Made by a program: the position numbers and the translations under genes
Shown: one piece after another, positions 13,401 through 27,500 of the stretch
How positions within the stretch are numbered: the stretch's first letter is position 1
Layout: the number at the start of each line of letters is the position of its first letter
Assembly: GCA_003260075.1 (NCBI GenBank)
Contig: QLIY01000333.1
Location: 69,400-133,399, forward strand
Origin: Phallusia mammillata
Lineage: Eukaryota; Chordata; Ascidiacea; Phlebobranchia; Ascidiidae
Direction of reading: 5' to 3'
Length of the DNA stretch: 64,000 bases
The notes under the pieces: generated by a model
What the model was told of the DNA's origin: nothing
What the model saw: only the letters and a program-made list of their open reading frames with translations
The model's database searches: none

Positions 13401-16400
13401 GTGGAATCTTATGCAATGATCTATTCATAAGTTTATTGATGAATGCAACAGCCCAAATAGATGTGAAAAGCGTTGTGCTTTAATATTCAAACAGATCAGT
13501 AAATGCATATCTGTTTTTTACAAATAAAATTTTTTAAACTCAATTTGACAACTTACTGACTTTGATTTGTTTGTTTATTGTAACATTGTTACTACAATCT
13601 ATAGCCCAAGGAATTTCATGTATAATACATTATAAATTCTTGGTAGTCAAATGTCCGATTTTACCAATTTCTGTATGCAATTAACAATATAATACCTTGG
13701 ATTTACCTTTGCTGTGTTAAACAGAATATGCGATTAACCAGACTTGTCTGTAGCATACATATTAGCATTTGAACATGCTTTCAGAATTTGACTTAATTCA
13801 TAAGGCATTTAAATGCTTCATAGTAAATGGGGAAAAGAATGTATTTTGAAGCTTGCACTGTTTTGTAGACTGGCAGCATATTTGGCAACACTGCAACTTC
13901 AACTGGAAGCTTATTTGGATCGAACACTGGAACAGGAACAACAGGATTTGGAGCAACAGGGTCAACAGGATTTGGTGGAACTGCATCTGTAAGTTTTGTT
14001 TTTACCAGCTTATTAAACTTCTTGCTCTCTTATCTTTTAATTTTTTATGGGCATTTCTTCAGTCTAAACTTTAAATCACAACTTGTAAAAATAGTATTAG
14101 TTTTTTTTACTCAATTGAACCTAATCATGCTTAGTGGCCAACCTGTGAAATGTTAACAAGTTTTATGTTTTTATAATTAGAGACATTGGGAGTCCAGAAA
14201 TTTGATTTACTTTTCCCATACAATGGGAATTCTCAACGGGTTTTAAATTTCCCATGCTTTGGCGTAATCTAACTTTGTAAACTAGCATTTTTTTCGGTAG
14301 ACAGTATTAATGTGTTAAAAAACGAAATTATATTAACCTGTTCTAAAAAGATAATATTAAAATAGTTGCAAATAAAACGCAGAATATTTTTGGGAGTAAA
14401 CCGACCGGATTTGGCACAACAACTGCTAGCACTGGGTTTGGTACTGGGACTGGAATGTTCGGTTCAGCAAATACTTCGAAACCTGCCACAGGACTTTTTG
14501 GTGGTTCCACAGGATTTGGTCAAACTAACACAGGTAAATGCACGCTTCAATATTATTTGTTTTGTTCATTAAAAAATAGTGCTTAATTTTGCTCAAGCCT
14601 ATTCTATGAGTTTTTATTAATAAACCAATACACATACACATATACATTACATATATATTCATTGACTTATGTTTTGTTTTTCTTACCCGTATTAAGTTAA
14701 TGTAAGCCACTCTTGATTGTAAGCTGCATGCTGTAATGTTAGATACTTTTGTTTCACACTGCTTCTTTCTTAGGCTACGTAGTAAAGCTATTTGTAAACA
14801 GTTGTTAGTTTGGCAAATATATAACTGTACCCAGCAGAATATATCTTGGCATGTGATGTCTGCATGCAAATGAATACTAAACACAAATCAAATCAAAATG
14901 AAAAAATGTACAAACTACAAATGGTATCGGCATAGCATTAAAATATAACCTATCCTTGATTGTAAGCTGCTACCATTGGGTAAAAAAGTTGTTGCTTACA
15001 ATCTAATACAGTGGTTTTCAATCTTGTATGGATCGCGTACCAGCTGACATTTTTTTCTATCGCTGCTTACCACCCAAAACTAAACCCTGTTTGAATACCC
15101 CCCCCCCTAAGCCCACTTTCTCAACCCCTGGCTAGCATATTTAGCAATTTCAAAAAAATGTCCAAAACCCGAGTCTCAACCCAGGACTGATCGGTTAGGT
15201 CAGTTCAGTTGCAATTTTTGATCAGACTTAAATTAGGAATCACAGAAAGCTACTCGCGTACCACCTGAAAAGTTCCGGCGTACCACTAGTGGTACACGTA
15301 CCACAGTGTGAGAACTACTGATCTAATAAATAAAATATACAGCATTGTACTGATTTTGCATACTGATGATAGATTGGATTAGATTGAACATTTTGTTTTA
15401 TTCAGCTGGATCGTCACTATTTGGAAATAAAACTGGTTTTGGAACTACAACCACACAGAGTGGAAGTCTTTTTGGTTCTACCTTTAACACAGGAACACAA
15501 AATAAGGGGTTATTTGGCAATACTGGAACAGCAGCAGGTTAGAATAACTCTGTCAGTTGGTTAAAAACTGTGCTTGTCTATTTATGAAATTTATATTACT
15601 GATAGATTTCTGTCTGTGATAAATTATGACCCCAGTTAACCTAGCAGATCATCCACAGCCTCCCCCACCCAAAAAAATTTTTAAAACAACCATAATCTCA
15701 CATTTTTAATATTAACCATTCATGAGAATAATGTTGATATTTTTGAATAGTTTATATTTCTGTGTCTCATTAAAGACAAAATGTTTAATGGGTTGGCTTT
15801 CAATTAAAGTTGGTTCTGTTGTTTGCTTTGGCACTCACTAGTGTAGATAAGCCACTAACGCAGTTAAGCTACTGAAAGCTGTGTACAGTATCACATTTGC
15901 CGAAATTTTTGTAAACACAATGACCGAAGCATATCTCTGAAGTGAAAATCTCTTGCTTCTCATTGTAAGCGAGGTATTGCTACCACCACATAAAGCATGT
16001 TGTGTGTTAAAAATTAGTATTTCTGGTTTCACCATTTTGCCTCTACAACTTCTTCAAGTTTTGAAACAAAAAGCTGTAAGCGTTTAATTGGTAAACACGA
16101 AAGCAAGAAAAAAATACCTGTAGTGGGATTTGAACCACTAATGCAAGATTGTATTGACTGGTATCAATTATTGCGCTTCCATGGGCCTGACATATATACT
16201 ATGGTTTGTAAATAAGTGTAACCTGAGGGCTGATTCCAAGTACATGTGTTTGTTTACTTTGTTGTGTACTGTAGGGATGCGCCAAGCCGAGCCAGAACCC
16301 GAGTACTCGGTACCGAGCATCGCTGTTTTTGATGCTCGGCCGAGCAGTTGCACAAACTGACCCGAGCATTAAGTTTGCATATTCATGCCCTGCTAACACA

Positions 16401-17181
16401 CTTAACTATAGTGTTCGAAAGGGTGTCTATGAACAAAAACAAATGAGTTTTCAAATGTATTAGATGGTGGAAAAACGTGTACTTCTGAGCCCTGCACAGC
16501 CTAATACACCGTTGGTGACGTAAGAGACCTTGCAGAAGCTAAAACGAGAAAGGGGATTTTTTGTGACGTCATAATGCACCGAGCGTGCTCGACCAAACAG
16601 AACATTTGCAGTTTTGGCACATCCCTAGTGTACTGCTTATGATATTGAATTAACAAGTCACATTGTTAGTACCCAGAAAATTGCACTGGGTACATTGATC
16701 TGGTCAGAAACAAAATGATGAATTACTTACTAGCACTGCTCTGTAATAGTTTAGATGCACACCCCTGGTTTGAACAATCCCATTGTGGCTAGATTGTTTT
16801 AGCTTTAAGCTTGATGCATATGTATCTTGACAGGGCAGCTGCTTGTTCAATTCTACACCTTTTTTGGTGCAGTGATACAGAATCAATACATTTTATTTAA
16901 AGCCAGTTGTGTAATAGAAAGCTCTCTTTAGTGATCTATGCTTCGAGCATTCCAGTTAGACTAAAGCCAGCCAAATACTACTGAAAATGTCAAGTGATCA
17001 GAGTTTTTTGTTGGAATCAGGCACTACTTCTGGGTTTAATTTTCCTGGGAGCACACTGGGTGGCACAGGGACGACAGGATTTGGATCAACTGGTTTTGGA
17101 CAACAGAATACTGCTGGAGGGACTCAGGCTCCTGCTACATTGTCAACTGGATCTAATGAACAATCTGTTCAAATGCTTCAG
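7493..17181 (+). CDS. NUP98: NUP98 exons 1-10: FG/GLFG repeat region
   Basis: Residues 1 to about 491. The sequence is dominated by G, S, T, N and F with repeated GLFG, SLFG, FGS and GFG units (for example [27 protein letters not shown]), interrupted only by the GLEBS segment. In the family this disordered region forms the phase-separated permeability barrier of the pore and binds transport receptors. The GLFG form, rather than only FG, is the Nup98 signature. Introns in this part are heavily invaded by repeats. Confidence 0.93.
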
Positions 17182-18497
17182 GTTTGAATTTGTGTTACTT
17201 AAAAGAATTTTTATTTGCCATACACATTTACTTTTTATGTGTAGCATTTTGCAATTGAAGGTATTTTGGGTTTATTTCAACATTCAATTGAATTTTATAG
17301 TGTCATTTAAAAGCATTTACAAGAGTTTATGAATGGATTGTAATGAACAATATCTGCAATTTTTTATGCTCCGATTTATGAAAAAAGAATTATTGCACTT
17401 TCTATACTATGAATAAAGGCCAAAAAGTGTGTATAGATGTGACACAGGTACACATTTTGGCCTTTTAGTCATAGTGTAGTGAATACAATGTTTTTGTGTT
17501 TCTTGATTTTTTCTATTTTAGTCACAACAAACATGTGTACTTTGATTTTCCAGGCACTTTTGTCAGCACCATTTGGTGATTCGCCACTGTTCAAAAACTC
17601 CCTCAGCGATCCTGTGAAGCGCAAAGAAGCTTTGAAACCGACGAACCCAGCGGCTCAGAAAGCTGCAATCCAGTCGCCATTATACAAAGTATCTCCAGGC
17701 CCCTCGTCCCGAATTCGACCAAAAGCTCGCCACCCTCACTCCCTTAGTGCTTCGGGCACCCCTAACAAATCCCATCAGCTGTTTGCTGGCCTTGAACAAG
17801 AGGATGAGTCGGTTGTCAGTAATCGTAGTTTTGTTGCAAGGTTAGAATTTGTTTCTTTTAAATTAGATTCATGCTTTGTCTAAGGTCTAAGCTTTAAAAT
17901 TTGGCCTTATGAATAAACTAATTAAATTTTTATTATAAAGGAAGTATATGTCATAGCAATTGTTTTGACATTTAAACCATAGTATTTAACGATTTTAAAA
18001 TCGACATATTTAACAATTTTAAAATCGACATGTTTTGTTTAAAGCTTACAGTGCACAGTATTGCAATTGCATGATATATATAAAAATGTTTAGGTGTCAA
18101 TCAGATTTTGAAGTATTTTTTGTTTACATTATCATTGTTTGTCAATCAAATTCTACACTCGCATTGCATAAGTGATTGACAACAGTAATAATGATGAATT
18201 AATTCTAACTTAGCAACAATTGCAATCATTGACAATGCAAAGGAAGGGGGGTTTCCCGCTGGAAATACCCTTAAAACAATTTTATCACAGAAACTTATGT
18301 CATTTTGTTTAACGCCATGCAAGACCTCAGTTGTAAGTCGGGTCAGGTTCGGGCTTAGGTTATAAAAAAACGGGCCTGTTTTTGGCCTGACTTTAAACTT
18401 TTGTTTGTATTTTTTCGAATACGTTTATCTAGCTAAGTAGCCAATTGCTGGACCTGGCCTAACGTCAAACAGCCCTTAAACGAGACCAATTGTCTAT

Positions 18498-18559
<62 letters not shown>

Positions 18560-21500
18560 AGCATCGGGTATCGGCGCCGATACAGTACTATCGGGCCATC
18601 CCTATTGGCCTGTCAGTCAAGCGTTCTGGCCTAATCAGGCTTCTCAAAAATGATTTGGGTTCTGGCCAGGTATGGGACTTGTTCTTTAAGATTCGAGCCA
18701 GGTTCAGGCTCCAATTTCAGGCCCATTTACAACTCTGTACCAGACTGTAAGTAAAATCAATTTGAGTTTATTGTTTTGCTCAAACCTGTTTAATCTGCTT
18801 TCAGGTCGAGTGTAAAGAGACTAACAATTAAGGTGACCCCCAATCAACGTGGGTCTTACCCGGGAACTCCCCATGGATCATCATCGTCTTCATCAGCTCC
18901 GGGGTCAATTGCTTCTACAGACAAAGAACCGATGCCCATTGAATTTCAAAGAAGGGTATTTAGGTAAATGGCCAAAGAATATACTATAATATATAATTCA
19001 ATTTTCGGCGGGTTCTTCACTGAGCCTGTGTAGCTTAGTTGGTAGAGCACGAGTCCCAGAAAGACTCCTGTAAAAATCCCACCACAGGCCAAGTTTTTCT
19101 AGCCTTGCCATATGGTAAGTGCTTGGTGACAGATAACAGTCTGATTCGGTATGCCGACTTTAATGGGCCTGGAATACTATGATTTCTATATGTGTGTCCC
19201 ATGATTGGTGGTCTGCATCAACGCTTCAGGGCTGATCCCAGCTCATCTATGTCTTAAGTAATAAATAAATATTTGTATTTCCTTCTGAGTGATGCTTGTG
19301 GTTTAGTGTAAAGTAAGTGCTTTTGAATGTATGACAAGTTAAAAAGATTGAAAAGCATTGGTCAATTGTGTCATTACAATACTTAAACAAAATTAGTTAG
19401 TATGTGTTAAGACGTTTTGTGTACCCTTTAACTTTTTATTCCTTTAATTCCTTACATCAGTGATTTTATTTTATGCATGAATGTAATTGTTTATGGTTGA
19501 CTGATTTTGCCATTTGGCAGTGTGCCAAGTTGTTACAGATTAGTTCTTGACCTTGTGTCAGTGTTCAGTTGTGGTTGGTGTGTGCAGTTGTAGTTGACTT
19601 GGTGTGTTACTTTGAATGTGTTTATAAGTCTTCTGTTATGAGTTTGTTCTACAATTATATATGTTCATTAATGATCTGTTTATGTTTCTATTTCCCCCCC
19701 CCCGCAGTTGTAGTTGACTTGGTGTGTTACTTTGAATGTGTTTATAAGTCTACTGTTATGCGTTTGTTCTACAATTATGTTCATTAATGATCTGTTTATG
19801 TTTCTATTGCCCCCCCCCCCGATTTACACCATAAGAATACGGGCAACTTTATGCCAATATTTGCTTCTGGCAGCACAAAATGGGAAAAACGTTCCGCCAG
19901 GTTCTGTATACATTTTTCTCTATCACGTGGAGATTACATTTTTCTGCATGTGTGTATGCATGCCTGTACCCCAACCGTGGCAGATAAATTAGCCAGTGAT
20001 ATACAACAACTAAGTACAACACTACACTTAAGTACTTGGTAATCGTACTCGGTATCGAAGGTATATACATGTGGTACTCGTACTCGGTATCGGTACTCGC
20101 TTCAAAACCTGGTATTGTCCCATCACTAGTGTTAAACTTGAATTGTGAATAACTATAAGGGTTTCTGTTGATCCAAAGAAAACTGTTTCTGTTGATCCAA
20201 AGAAACCCCCCCCCCCATGTGGTACTCGTACTCGGTATCGGTACTTGCTTCAAAACCTGGTATTGTCCCATCACTAGTGTTAAACTTGAAGGGTTTCTGT
20301 TGATCCAAAGAAAAGACTGTTTAACAGTATGTGCCAGCCTCACTTTCTTGTGAGCTCCAGTCACAACCTCCTATAATGATGGTGAACCTATTTAGTCCTC
20401 ATTGGGGCATGCCACTTTTTTGTGCTACATGATAGTTTACCATTGTGCAAGCATACATAACTCATCTCACTACAGAAATGGAAAATGTATCTCAAAAACA
20501 GACCATTTTTCGCTCATTGTTTTGTTAACCTTTCCAGTATTTTGCTGACCCGTATCATGCTAAATCTTAACCAAATGTTGAGTGATGGTATTATTATAAT
20601 CTTTAGTGATGCTGCTGAAACAATACCTTACAAGACTGCTTCACTACCAACATCACAAGGCAACGATGCCATCACAGATACTCCAGTATCAAGAGGCCCT
20701 GTTGTTCAGGTTAGTTTACCAATCAGTGATTACTGATTACTTTGAGGATCAACCCAACCAGGAGTAAATTTATTTATTCTTTATGATTTTGACTAAAAGG
20801 TTTTTGTATGTTTTAATATAATTTGTGCATTTAAATTGATGTGTTTGGGGTAATCCGAAACTGCTATCAATGGATTACTTTTTTCTTGCCCATACCTACT
20901 GCACTTCACTCCTCCCCCCCCCCGAGTAAATTTATTTATTCTTTATGATTTTGACTAAAAGGTTTTTGTATATTTTAATATAATTTGTGCATTTAAATTG
21001 ATGTGTTTGGGGTAATCCTAAACTGCTATCAATGGATTACTTTTTTTCTTGCCCATACCTACTGCACTTCACTCCAAAAATGACAGAAGCAAAAATGAGC
21101 AAAATCTCAATAAATCTTGTAACTTTTCTACTTAAGGGCTACCAGAACTGTTTTACCTTTAAACAACAACCACAGAACTAAAATTTTCATTTTGTGCTGT
21201 TTAAAAGGAAAAAAAGCATTTGACTGACCATTTGAGTACATCTCTTTGACAGACTTGCCATTCCTATCTAACAGCACTTAAATTGGCTAACTAACATAAA
21301 GAGCTAATACATGGCAATTTTACAGTCGGACAGATTGAACGGTCAGCAAGGTTCAGATGGCAACCTGGATGATACAATGGTTGCATTAAACATCAAGAAA
21401 TCGAAGAGCCTTCCGTCTCAACCAGTTTCATCCCCTCTGACCGTCACCAAAGATCGTCTTGCAGCATTAGAAGAAGATGGGGATGCAGAAGTAGAAATGA

Positions 21501-24500
21501 ATGGATTGGAAGAAGGGGTAGGTGTCATAAAACTGAAAATATTGTGTTTGGCTTTGTATGATGTTAGTGACATGATATCACCTGTCTCCAGTTTGAAGTC
21601 TTGGGGAAAAATATAGTTCCATGTTTACCTATTTTTCTAGTTATTACTTTTAATCAGAGGTAACAAACATAAAGTGTGAATACAGAATGACAAAATACAG
21701 TAAACTTCGGTTCTTTCGAACCCGATTGGACCAAAAAAATTTATTCGGGTTAGGTGAAGATCCGGATTAACTGATGTCTATTCGTTCTGAGCCTTAACAC
21801 ATTACAAATCATTTGTATCTCGAGAAATAGGCAAAGATCCAAATTCATTTATCCTTTACTGCACACACCCTGTTTTTGCACAGGTTGAGAAAGAACCTCA
21901 TCCTGCTGGTATTATTCTTTCAAAACCTGGATATTACACAATCCCGGGGTTGGGCGATCTGGCCAAGAACACTGACAAAGATGGGCGCTGTGTTGTGCAC
22001 AACTTTACAATCGGAAGAGCTGGTAAAAAGTTTATTTTATTTACAACATGTTTTGTTGTGTTGATGAGCTTAAATTATATGGTACAGATTAATTTATGTC
22101 TCTCAGGTAACCTACATAATCTAGTACTTACAAACTATGAGCCCAGAAAGAGGTAAATTGAGTATTTGTAAAACAGTTATATTAAAAATACAATAGTGTT
22201 TAAAATCTTTACCTTATGATATCACACCATGACCACTTACTGTACAAGTCTATTATGTCAAAAACGACTATTACTGTTAACATTTTTACAGTGTGTACAG
22301 TGTGCAAATTCCTTTTTTTTTTCATTCTGGTCTAACCATAAAAATGTATAGCAGTTATGTTTACGTATTTCGGTCCCAATAACATTAGCCCGCAGACGTC
22401 TTCACTAAAAAGTTTGGACATGCCTGTCCTAACCGAACAAAGCAAGTTCTAACACAAACTGTTGGGCGTTTTTTTTTGCTTGCAAAAGTCAAGGGCGACC
22501 GTGTTTCAATTAAAATATGCTGAAACATACATCATTTTAATGCTTGCAAACTGTGAAAAGATACTGGTTGACGGAACTTAATGGCCGGTGAAGATATAGT
22601 TCAACCCCCCCCCCCCCCCCCCCCCCCAAGTCAAGGTCTACCGTGTTTCAATTAAAATATGCTAAAACAATTTTGCAAATCATTTTAATGCTTGCAAACT
22701 GAAAATATACTGGTTGACGGAACTTAATGGTCCGGTGAAGGTAGAGTGCAAACCAGTAGTGACTTTATTACTAGAGTATGGACTGTGTGATTGTTCGTAG
22801 TTTTCTCTCGCCATACGATTTTCGTGTTACAAACATACGTATTCAGTTCCACTATTCGGAGTTACTTTAAACAAAACGTCTCAATGTTATTTAGTGCGCT
22901 CCTTTGTGTGAGCACCACAAACCGAAGTTAGGTGTTGTGATTCATATGACTAAAATTTCGAGGCTTGTTAAGTTTCTTGCTATTCTTTGCAGCGTCGCTT
23001 CGGGTGATGCAAAACTGTTAGTTTAGGTTCGATCTCAAATGGGTTTATCAAAAATCCTTGTTTTTTAGTGATTTCCCGTAATAGAAGTTACAGCACCACA
23101 AGCGAAATATTTTATAAACATTAAAATTGTGCAAAAACATGTTTCTTCAAGATTTAGTAATTTGAAGTCACGTACAAAACTAAACATCTTACGTTTTTTA
23201 AAAGAAAGTTTTTGGCGCTGTTTCGAGCCAACAATAGTTTTATTTTTATTCGTCATTGCCCACAACTTATTTACCGTGACGATCGCGCCGACAAGGCACC
23301 ACAAACGAAAGTTTTTGACACCAGCACAATAATTGAAAATAGATTGTTATCGGCCACTTGTGTTTTCTTGAGAATATTTTTAACGCGGCACTCTGTGCGG
23401 TGTGACGTAACTCTATCCTCTTCTATGTCAGTGGATCTTAACCTTTTAATCACGGCCGAACCCCTACGACATTCTTCAGCCTTTGGTCGAACCCCAACAA
23501 GTTATATCGTAGGGTTTTAACTTTTGACGCTACGTTTTTGGTGTCAACAAAGATTCGTTGTTTGGCTGCTTACGAACAATGCGCATAGTATTCTTTGTTA
23601 CGTAAATATAACCTAGTTTTAACCTTCCGATGTTTTGCCATCTAGCAAATAAAAATTGCTATTTTTAGCGACTATATACCTCCATAGTTTTTCAAAACGT
23701 TCGCCGAGTATTTCTACTTTAAAAGATCTTCGTCGAACCAAAAAGCGTTGCCGAAGCCCTGGGGCTCGATCGAACCCTGGTTAAGAACTAGTTAATATAA
23801 TGAGAAAAAGTACCGGAAGAATTTATAAAAAATTGCGCACAGACATTCAAAGATGACGTGTTATTAAGTATATCACTACATAAGATTTCAAAACAGTTCT
23901 GATTTTTAAAGAATTCCTTATATTTTCTACATGTGGTGGGTTATAACTTTCTAAATGTTTTCCACTATGATATGTGACCTACTAAAAACTCATACTTATA
24001 ACCCGAAAATATCGCGATTGGCATTATTAGCACAATAACTGACCCAATTAGTTTGTAAGACAAAGAAAAGAAAAAAAACTTTTGAAATACGTGGATTACA
24101 TTGTCAAATTTTTTCTTCAAAAAAAAAAACGGTCAAATTTCAAGATTGTCGCATTTTCCTTTGTTTTCAAACTCTTTTTGTATATTTATTATTAGTTGTT
24201 TTACTTTCAGGTTACGGATCGGTGTTTTTTGAGGGGGAGTTGAATATAACTGGTATGAACTTTGATGAGATTGTACATATTCGAAGAAAAGAGGTGACAG
24301 TATATCCTGATGATAACAATAAACCATCCTTGGGCGAGGGTCTCAACAGGTAAGGGTTATTTTTCAAGTACAAACTTGTGTAAATTTCAAGTACAAACTT
24401 GTGTAAATCCTTATTTTACATGTTTCGTTTGTTGTCATTGCGTTGTGTAGGTATTCAATTTTAAAAGCGTTTTTACCTAATGTATATTTTAAACTACATT

Positions 24501-27500
24501 ATTTTGGCATTTCCACTACCTGAATTTAGGCGACGAAATATGCATTTCTGTTAATTTTAAGGAATAAATTATGCTTTGTACACGTTTTTCGTAAACAGTC
24601 TACTATAAATATTAAACCCTTAGTAGTTGTGATAAATCAATACAAGCGTATTTGTAAATATGCTGGTTTGTTTAGGCAAACTTAAACATCTGTAATAACT
24701 GTAAATTTTAGTAAAAACTTGGTTCACAATCTCAATGTCGTTCTGTCTTTTGTGACAACTTTTTTCTACTTAATTAAAATTGCGCTATTCGCTTAATTAG
24801 ATGCTGTTGTGTTTTCTTGTTAAACCCCGTTTACAGGTTTAAATTCTAGTTTATTGAGTAAACTTACCGTTTGTCAACAAAATTTTAGCTCTTCCAGCAG
24901 TCTTTTATTAAAGCCCCCCCCCCGACGTTCTAATGCCGATTACTTATCGGTAGCTTTTGCACCATTGAGCTACGTGTCATCACTAGACCATTGGTGGCAC
25001 TGCGTTTTTTTACCACCGCCCGCTTTTTTTTGTGTGTTTCGCCGCCCTTTTCGCTTTATAATACCATGTGTTTGCAAATTATGTCATTACCCTGATGAAG
25101 GTGTCTCGTATAGGACATCGGAACGTTGGCATACTTTAATAAAGACTGCTGGAAGAGCTAAATTTTTGTTAATACAATATGCTTGGCAGCAACAGTTTAT
25201 TTATTTACCGTTTGTCAAACGGTTTTTACGATATTTTTCGCTAATCTAACGCTAAAAATACTCCATAAGTTATCCCCCCCCCCTGAAGGTGTCTCGTATA
25301 GGACATCGGAACGTTGGCATACTTTAATAAAAACCGCTGGAAGAGCTAAATTTTTGTTGATACAATATGCTTGGCAGAAACAGTTAATGTATTTACTGTT
25401 TGTCAAACGGTTTTTACGATATTTTTCGCTAATCTAACGCTTAAATACTCCATAAGTTATTATAACAGACAGTTTGATACTCATGTTACCCAACTATCCA
25501 TTCAGGGTAAAAACGTTTGTTCTTCATAACTCTTTCTATTTATATTCTGATGTACCCCATTTTTGGGGTGTTTTTAACTCGGTACTCACACAGCTACTGG
25601 GCGACATACGAACTCTAATACTTAAACTTATATTGTACTCGTTTTACAGAAAAGCTGAAATCACGTTGGACTGTGTGTGGCCGAACGATAAAGCGACGAG
25701 AGAGCCGGTGACCAGCCCTGAACGTCTTTCCCATATGGGTTGGGAGCAAAAACTTGAACAAACTACAACGAAGATGGGAGCAAGATTCAAGGAGTACAGG
25801 CCTGATACTGGATCCTGGGTTTTTCAGGTAAGGAAAACTAGCAAATTGAAATCTTAGCTGCAAAAACTCGCAAAATACCATAAACATATCATGGTCTTTC
25901 AGGTAAGGAAAATCAGTTAAAACTACGACTATACGCAAAACGACGCAAATTGACATGCATTAGTCTCATAAATAATTTTAGTCTATAGCTGGGTGTGATA
26001 CCTAGAGTTGTCATTCGAGCCGGGCTTTTCGAGTTGGGTTCGGGTTTAGGTTTCAATAATGAGGGCTGGATTCAGACCTGACTTTACCATTTTTGCCGCG
26101 TTTACATCAACTTTGGGGACTGGTTCGGGCTTGTTTTTTTCAAATCGGATTCGGGCAGGAATTTAGGCTTGTATTTTCGGGTATGGGTCCAAATTCCTGG
26201 CCCCTTATACAATTCTGGTGCAACCTGTAGCTCTGTGGAGCCAAAAAAGGGTTAAAAAGACGCAAGCCACACCTGTACGTAGCACAAATTGTCTTTATTT
26301 TGCTTATGTTAAGTATTCAGATAAGTGAAATTCGCAACTTGGTAGATAGAGTTGCTGGTAGAGCCTCTACTGGCCTTGCGGACGCCATTTTGTTTCCAAA
26401 TTAATACAGCGGGTATTGCTATGAAAAATCACATCAGTTGTCTGAATTTTTCAAACTGGAGAGTTTAAAGGCAAATCGAATGTAACTTTTGGATTAACTT
26501 GCCGAAAAACATACACATTAACATGTAAACCTATTCTGGGGTCGGCAGCGTCCTGGTTTTGAAATTGAAAATAGGGTTTTGTCTTTTTTTAACATTTGTC
26601 GAACTTGCGATCCCTTACTGCGAAGCAGACATGTGCAGAACATAAGGCAGGCAACGGTGTGTGTGATTCGACTTTCGGCGGATTCTCCACTGAGCCTGTG
26701 TAGCTCAGTTGGTAGAGCTCGAGTCCCGGAAAGACTCCTGTCGGTGGTTCGCATCCCACCACAAGGTAGACTTTTCTAGTCTGTGCCCTGCCATATGGTA
26801 GTGCTTGGGAGACCGGCTTTATTCGATGGGCCTGGCGTACTTTGATTCTTATCGATGGCACATTGCGTCAATTCAAATCAGGATGAAGTTTAAACTCCTT
26901 GCTTTTTTCTCCCTAGGTGTCGCACTTTTCCAAGTACGGTCTTCCTGAAAGTGATGACGAAGTAGAAGTCGAAGCTATCAAGAAACCGCCAGCTGAGGGC
27001 GCTAAAGAGGATACAAGACCTAAACCCGAAAGTGATGAAACGAAACCGACAAAAACAACCAAGCTTTGGTCAAAAAGAATCGAAACCCAAGACCCCAAAA
27101 AACTATCAAAACCAACTGGTTTGGGTGGAGACGGCTTGGATGAGGAAGAGATGAGCAAAGAAGATATTGCCGACTTCCAGGATGAGGATAATGCTATTGA
27201 AGATGCTGGTGATGAGGCGGAGTTTATGGATGCAAGTGATCGAGCTGTTCGACCTCCGGAACAAGATGCAATTTTTCCGGTTTCGCACAGAATGCCATTT
27301 TCCGCACGAATTAACTCAAATCGAATGCAGGTGCAGTAGTAATGCATATTTTCTTTTGTTATGCTGATTTGAGTAAAATACATATAGTAACCTCGGTTAA
27401 GCCGGATCTTTGCCTAATTCGGACAAAACTTGAGGTAGAAATGATTTGTGAAGTGGTAAGGCTTGAACTAATTTACATCAGTAAATCTGGATCTTTGCAT

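Noticed and set aside
19849-20364. 171-codon open frame on the minus strand in NUP98 intron 12
   Set aside because: It spans a C run and two copies of an assembly duplicate rich in GTACTCGGTATCGGTAC words. Composition and position indicate repeat sequence.
23129-23520. Overlapping open frames on both strands in NUP98 intron 15
   Set aside because: They cover a degenerate hAT-like element and flanking sequence, with no splice sites or recognisable protein.
24854-25437. Two similar open frames containing [20 protein letters not shown]
   Set aside because: They are translations of a dispersed repeat with the CGGAACGTTGG core, duplicated by an assembly join at about 25275, without gene structure.
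26672-26760. Functional tRNA gene
   Set aside because: The A and B boxes are good, but the same non-tRNA body follows in every copy and the cloverleaf is not complete, which identifies a tRNA-derived SINE.
26913-27383. Long serine-rich minus-strand open frame
   Set aside because: It is the antisense shadow of NUP98 exon 18, whose acidic codons read as serine-rich in reverse.
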